Source: Phaeobacter inhibens DSM 16374
GTDB taxonomy: Bacteria > Pseudomonadota > Alphaproteobacteria > Rhodobacterales > Rhodobacteraceae
Length of the DNA stretch: 64,000 nucleotides
Reading direction: 5' to 3'
Assembly: GCF_000473105.1 (NCBI RefSeq)
Contig: NZ_KI421498.1
Coordinates: forward strand, 2,447,909-2,511,908
This document shows, piece after piece, positions 60,914 through 64,000 of this stretch. The position numbers and the translations under genes were made by a program. Numbering within the stretch: the first letter of the stretch is position 1; each line of letters starts with the position of its first letter. Below the pieces are notes generated by a model, which was not told the origin of the DNA, ran no database searches, and saw nothing but the letters and a program-made list of their open reading frames with translations.

Positions 60914-61723
60914 ATGTCCTCTGCAACCAAAACGCTGGCACTTCTGTCGCACTTCTCGGCTGACCATCCGGAAATCGGCCTATCACAGCTGTGCAGGATT
61001 GCCGGGCGTGACAAGGCAACCACCTATCGACATCTACAAGCCCTTGAATTAGCTGGATTTGTAGAGCAGAATCCGACGACAAAGCACTATCGACTGGGGC
61101 CCGCAATCCTGCAGCTGGCGCAGGTGCGGGAGGCCACTGTCCCCCGCAAGCTTGGTGCTCAATTGCCGCTGTCGCAGCTCGCCGACGTAACTGGAGAGAC
61201 GGCGCATGTCTCGGTTGTGTCAGGCACCACACTCTACGCATTGGCGTCCTGCGAATCCCCCCGGCACGGCACACGGGCGATCATCGACATCACGACTTTT
61301 CCACTTCATGCGACGGCATCAGGCCTCTGCGCGCTGGCTTTTGGTCCTGATGCCATGCTGGACGCTGCACTCTCGCAGATGGACAGGTTCACACCGCATA
61401 CCGCCACCACTGCCGCGGCGCTGCACGATCTGATCACCGATGCGCGCGCAACCGGTTTTGGCTGTTCTGACCGCAGCTTTGAGGCGGAGATCCATAGTCT
61501 TTCTGCGCCGCTCTATGATCAGACCGGTCTGTTCGCGGGCGCCATTTCGGTGGCCAGCGTCGCCACGCGTGTCTCCCCCGAGCAAGAGCAGTTGATCAAA
61601 ACAGAACTGATCAGAGCCAGCCGCGAAATCACCCGAAACTGGGGGGGACAGCTCCCGGTAAACGTCACATCTGCCTGGGCCAGCGGGTCCAATCAGCACT
61701 ATGAAACGGATTCTACGTCATGA
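60914..61723 (+). CDS. IclR family transcriptional regulator
   Basis: A 269-residue regulator with an N-terminal winged helix (TKTLALLSHFSADHPEIGLS, then RDKATTYRHLQALELAGFVE) and a C-terminal effector domain (HATASGLCALAF, then GAISVASVATRVS). IclR proteins commonly control aromatic and organic-acid catabolism and bind pathway intermediates. The start is uncertain: ATG 60914 has GGTGA 8 nt upstream, while ATG 60869 and TTG 60857 are in frame further out. Its stop overlaps the aminotransferase start by 4 nt (ATGA), and it diverges from tctC, so it is the likely local regulator of the island. Confidence 0.9.
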   Translation: MSSATKTLALLSHFSADHPEIGLSQLCRIAGRDKATTYRHLQALELAGFVEQNPTTKHYRLGPAILQLAQVREATVPRKLGAQLPLSQLADVTGETAHVSVVSGTTLYALASCESPRHGTRAIIDITTFPLHATASGLCALAFGPDAMLDAALSQMDRFTPHTATTAAALHDLITDARATGFGCSDRSFEAEIHSLSAPLYDQTGLFAGAISVASVATRVSPEQEQLIKTELIRASREITRNWGGQLPVNVTSAWASGSNQHYETDSTS

Positions 61724-63066
61724 CAGAGTCAAACTTCCTCAAGGAACACAACGGCCGCCTGATGTGGCACCCGATGACGTCGCCGCAGGACAGTGTCGCA
61801 CAGCCGCCCAAGATCATCACCGGTGCCGAGGGCGTATTCATCACGGACATTGACGGCCATCGGGTCATCGACGGGGTTGGTGGCCTTTGGAATGTGAACC
61901 TCGGCTATTCCTGCCAGCCGGTTAAGGACGCAATGGCCGCTCAGCTGGACAAGCTGCCCTACTATTCGACATTTCGCGGAACCTCGAATGATGCTGCAAT
62001 TGAGCTGTCCTATGAGCTCAGCCGGTTCTTTGAACCAGATGGGCTCAGCCGAGCCTTCTTTACCTCGGGCGGCTCTGATTCGGTGGAGACCGCGTTGCGA
62101 CTGGCGCGGCAGTATCACAAACTGCGTGGCGACAGCGGCCGAACCAAATTCCTCAGCCTCAAAAAGGGCTATCACGGCACCCATATCGGCGGCGCCTCGG
62201 TAAACGGAAACGCCAATTTCCGTACTGCTTATGAACCCTTGCTTCCCGGCTGTTTTCATATCCCCGCCCCTTATACCTATCGCAACCCCTTCGATGAAAG
62301 CGACCCGGAGCGTCTGGCGCAGCTCTGCGCCGCAGCACTGGAGGATGAGATCGCTTTTCAGGGCGCCAATACGATTGCCGCGATGATCATGGAGCCAATC
62401 CTCGGGGCAGGCGGTGTGATCCCGCCCCACCCGTCATTTGCGCCAATGGTCCAGGAGATCTGCAATCGCAACGGCATCCTGTTGATCACCGATGAGGTGA
62501 TCACGGCTTATGGCCGCACAGGGGCCTGGTCCGGGGCCCGCCTCTGGGGCATCCAGCCAGACATGATGTGTACCGCAAAAGCCATCACAAACGGCTATTT
62601 CCCGTTTGGTGCTGTTATGTTGGGTGCCCGGATGATCGAAGTCTTCGAGGACAACCCCGATGCCAAGATTGGCCATGGCTATACTTATTCCGGCCATCCC
62701 GTCGGTGCGGCGGCCGCACTTGCCTGTCTCGCAGAGATGCAGCGCCTGAATGTGACTGCAACAGCAGCGGCGCGCGGTGCGCAGTTATATGAGGGCTGTC
62801 TGGCCCTGAAGAAGCGTTTTGATGTCATCGGCGATGTCCGTGGCGGCTACGGGTTAATGATAGCGCTCGAACTGGTGAGCGATCGCCAGACACGGGCCCC
62901 GCTTGACGGGCGTAGGGCCCTGGCCCTTCAGGAGGCCTGCTATGAAGCCGGTGCGCTGATCCGGGTTTCGGGTCCAAACGTGATACTGTCTCCACCGCTC
63001 ATCATGAGTGAAGCCGATACGCGCGGTTTGCTAGACGCCCTACGCGTGGGTCTTTGCGCGACCTAA
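61720..63066 (+). CDS. Class III (omega) aminotransferase
   Basis: A 448-residue PLP-dependent fold-type I aminotransferase. Visible motifs: FTSGGSDSVETALRLARQYH, YHGTHIGGASVNGN, LLITDEVITAYGRTG (Asp contacting the PLP ring nitrogen) and the Schiff-base Lys in MMCTAKAITNGYFP. The subgroup is beta-alanine/putrescine/taurine-pyruvate transaminase-like, acting on terminal amines. It is coupled to the IclR gene. In this island it could convert an arylethylamine such as dopamine or tyramine to its aldehyde; that substrate is inferred from the hpa genes, not seen. Confidence 0.92.
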   Translation: MTESNFLKEHNGRLMWHPMTSPQDSVAQPPKIITGAEGVFITDIDGHRVIDGVGGLWNVNLGYSCQPVKDAMAAQLDKLPYYSTFRGTSNDAAIELSYELSRFFEPDGLSRAFFTSGGSDSVETALRLARQYHKLRGDSGRTKFLSLKKGYHGTHIGGASVNGNANFRTAYEPLLPGCFHIPAPYTYRNPFDESDPERLAQLCAAALEDEIAFQGANTIAAMIMEPILGAGGVIPPHPSFAPMVQEICNRNGILLITDEVITAYGRTGAWSGARLWGIQPDMMCTAKAITNGYFPFGAVMLGARMIEVFEDNPDAKIGHGYTYSGHPVGAAAALACLAEMQRLNVTATAAARGAQLYEGCLALKKRFDVIGDVRGGYGLMIALELVSDRQTRAPLDGRRALALQEACYEAGALIRVSGPNVILSPPLIMSEADTRGLLDALRVGLCAT

Positions 63067-63104
63067 CACAGGATAGCGCTCTGGTGTGGATTCGGTGCAG
63101 CCCG

Positions 63105-63545
63105 CTACGCCGCGTCAGCAGCGTAGCGCCACGGCATGAGTTCAATCAGACGTGTGATTTTATCGTCCGCGATTTGGGCCACTTGTGCAGTCGTCCAGAT
63201 TTCCAGATCATCGGGCAGAGACTTTGACCGGGATTGGTGCAGCCGGACGCGCTCCTCTGGCTGCAGGCCCCTTGCATCTTTTTACACGGCATAGAGTTCT
63301 GCGATACGGGGGATCCCCGCTTCAGAAACGGCCAGCCCTTGCGATTGGAGCATATCAACGAACTTGCGCCGTATATGAGCCATGTACTCCCTAGCAGGCG
63401 CATGCGAAGCATGCTGCCGAGAAGGCAAGCAACTTCACTGACAGCGCCAGAGCGGTACAGGTCATTGAAGCCAGAATATCCTTCAGCGTACATCCAGCCT
63501 TTGTAATTGGCCAAATGAGCCGAAAGGTGTTCACCTTTCCTATTG
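63105..63545 (-). pseudogene. IS66-family transposase (TnpC) C-terminal remnant
   Basis: Minus-strand translation gives HLANYKGWMYAEGYSGFNDL, MAHIRRKFVDMLQSQGL, RIAELYAV and ITRLIELMPWRYAADAA, the order and spacing of an IS66 TnpC C-terminus. It is broken three ways: about 41 extra nucleotides between EVAC and MAHIRR, an in-frame TAA (63282-63284) where IS66 proteins have Glu after ELYAV, and no N-terminal two-thirds. The natural end is TAG at 63105-63107. No terminal inverted repeats or target duplication could be seen. It is an inactive relic next to the rRNA operon. Confidence 0.85.
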
Positions 63546-63578
63546 GATGTGAACCGGTTCCTATTGGATGTGAACCGG
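63537..63578. repeat. Tandem duplication of a 21-bp unit
   Basis: Two exact, adjacent copies of a 21-bp unit starting TTCCTATTGG and ending TGTGAACCGG lie at the upstream edge of the IS66 remnant. Two copies are too few for CRISPR or a satellite; slippage or a scar of rearrangement is more likely. Confidence 0.8.
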
Positions 63579-63644
63579 TACCAGGCGGCACGGTGCCACA
63601 GACCGGCTTGCTTCCACGTTGCTTCCAGCGACGTCTACACAATG

Positions 63645-63668
63645 CAAACAACCCCGCCGAAGCGGGGT
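63645..63668 (-). terminator. Terminator of the rRNA operon
   Basis: On the minus strand ACCCCGC-TTCG-GCGGGGT forms a 7-bp stem with a UUCG tetraloop followed by TGTTTG. It lies about 30 bp beyond the tRNA 3' end and is the expected stop of the 5S-tRNA-fMet transcript. Confidence 0.8.
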
Positions 63669-63696
63669 GTAAGGTGTTGATATTTCTTTAAGATTT

Positions 63697-63773
<77 letters not shown>

Positions 63774-63919
63774 ACATTTTTATTTAGGCTCTGGCGCGTT
63801 TCGCTATTTGAGCCTTTATGTGCTTTATCACTGATGTTGTGATTGAGCATTTGTCCCTTCAGAGGGGTATATCTGAAGGTATTTTTTGTTGTTATCGTTT
63901 AGTTTTATGGATTTTACTA

Positions 63920-64000
63920 GGTTTGGCGGTGACCTACTCTCCCACGCCTTAAGACGCAGTACCATCGGCGCAACAGTGCTTAACTTCCGGGTTCGGGATG
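63920..64000 (-). rRNA. 5S ribosomal RNA, partial (3' part)
   Basis: The minus-strand sequence ending GGTCACCGCCAAACC, with GGGAGAGTAGGTCACCGCC and GGTACTGCGTCTTAAGGCGT upstream, is the 3' two-thirds of bacterial 5S rRNA. The 5' end lies outside the window. The 3' boundary is accurate to a few bases. The 146 bp to the tRNA hold no gene. Confidence 0.93.

Noticed and set aside
63537..63578. Two direct repeats considered as a CRISPR remnant
   Set aside because: The copies are adjacent with no spacer and only two units exist; no cas genes are in the window.

Overview
The window is high-GC, densely packed bacterial DNA that reads as the chromosome of a Roseobacter-group alphaproteobacterium (Rhodobacterales, close to Phaeobacter/Ruegeria). 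The evidence is a 5S rRNA followed by initiator tRNA at the right edge (the usual end of Rhodobacterales rRNA operons), a cytochrome c550-type gene, a MoxR/DUF58/DUF4159 operon, Hint_2-domain and tripartite tricarboxylate transporter genes, and many ATGA/GTGA gene overlaps. Assignment to genus is inference.

Layout. 0.2-7.8 kb: DUF1285 gene diverging from a four-gene MoxR AAA+ / DUF58 / DUF4159 / large membrane protein operon. 7.8-15.4 kb: penicillin-binding protein 1C and a thioester alpha-2-macroglobulin, translationally coupled. 15.5-21.2 kb: soluble hybrid histidine kinase, yaaA, recQ, yggT. 21.3-25.2 kb: thioesterase, UMF1-type MFS protein, mepA lipoprotein, secreted phytase-like esterase. 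25.2-28.7 kb: a preQ1-I riboswitch controlling a queuosine-precursor transporter, a short transcript with a perfect anti-anti-Shine-Dalgarno and a strong terminator, arfB, an SDR and a P1-family peptidase. 28.8-35 kb: cytochrome c550, idi, FAD monooxygenase, a cluster of palindromes, glpK, panC-panB. 35.1-43.4 kb: a peptide/opine-type ABC transporter split by an oppositely oriented histone-deacetylase-family gene and followed by GNAT and aldehyde dehydrogenase genes. 43.5-47.8 kb: pncB and pncA on either side of a membrane hybrid histidine kinase. 47.9-50.3 kb: trhO, a small ORF and a Hint-domain protein. 50.4-63.1 kb: a catabolic island with homoprotocatechuate meta-cleavage genes hpaFEDGH, a Tm-1-like protein, an aldehyde dehydrogenase, a TctCBA transporter, an IclR regulator and a class III aminotransferase. 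63.1-64 kb: a broken IS66 transposase, then the end of an rRNA operon on the minus strand.

How the parts work together. The catabolic island is best read as uptake of an organic acid or amine (TctCBA), transamination of an omega-amine to an aldehyde (class III aminotransferase), oxidation to an arylacetate (aldehyde dehydrogenase), and ring cleavage of 3,4-dihydroxyphenylacetate by HpaD followed by HpaE, HpaF, HpaG and HpaH. The ring hydroxylase HpaBC and the terminal aldolase HpaI are not in the window. Two inverted repeats, one between tctC and the IclR gene and one upstream of hpaF, are candidate operators. The most decisive sequence-level finding is the preQ1-I aptamer, in which all three ligand-contact positions are conserved and the ribosome-binding site lies inside the pseudoknot. 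The least explained element is the short transcript at about 26.01-26.19 kb.
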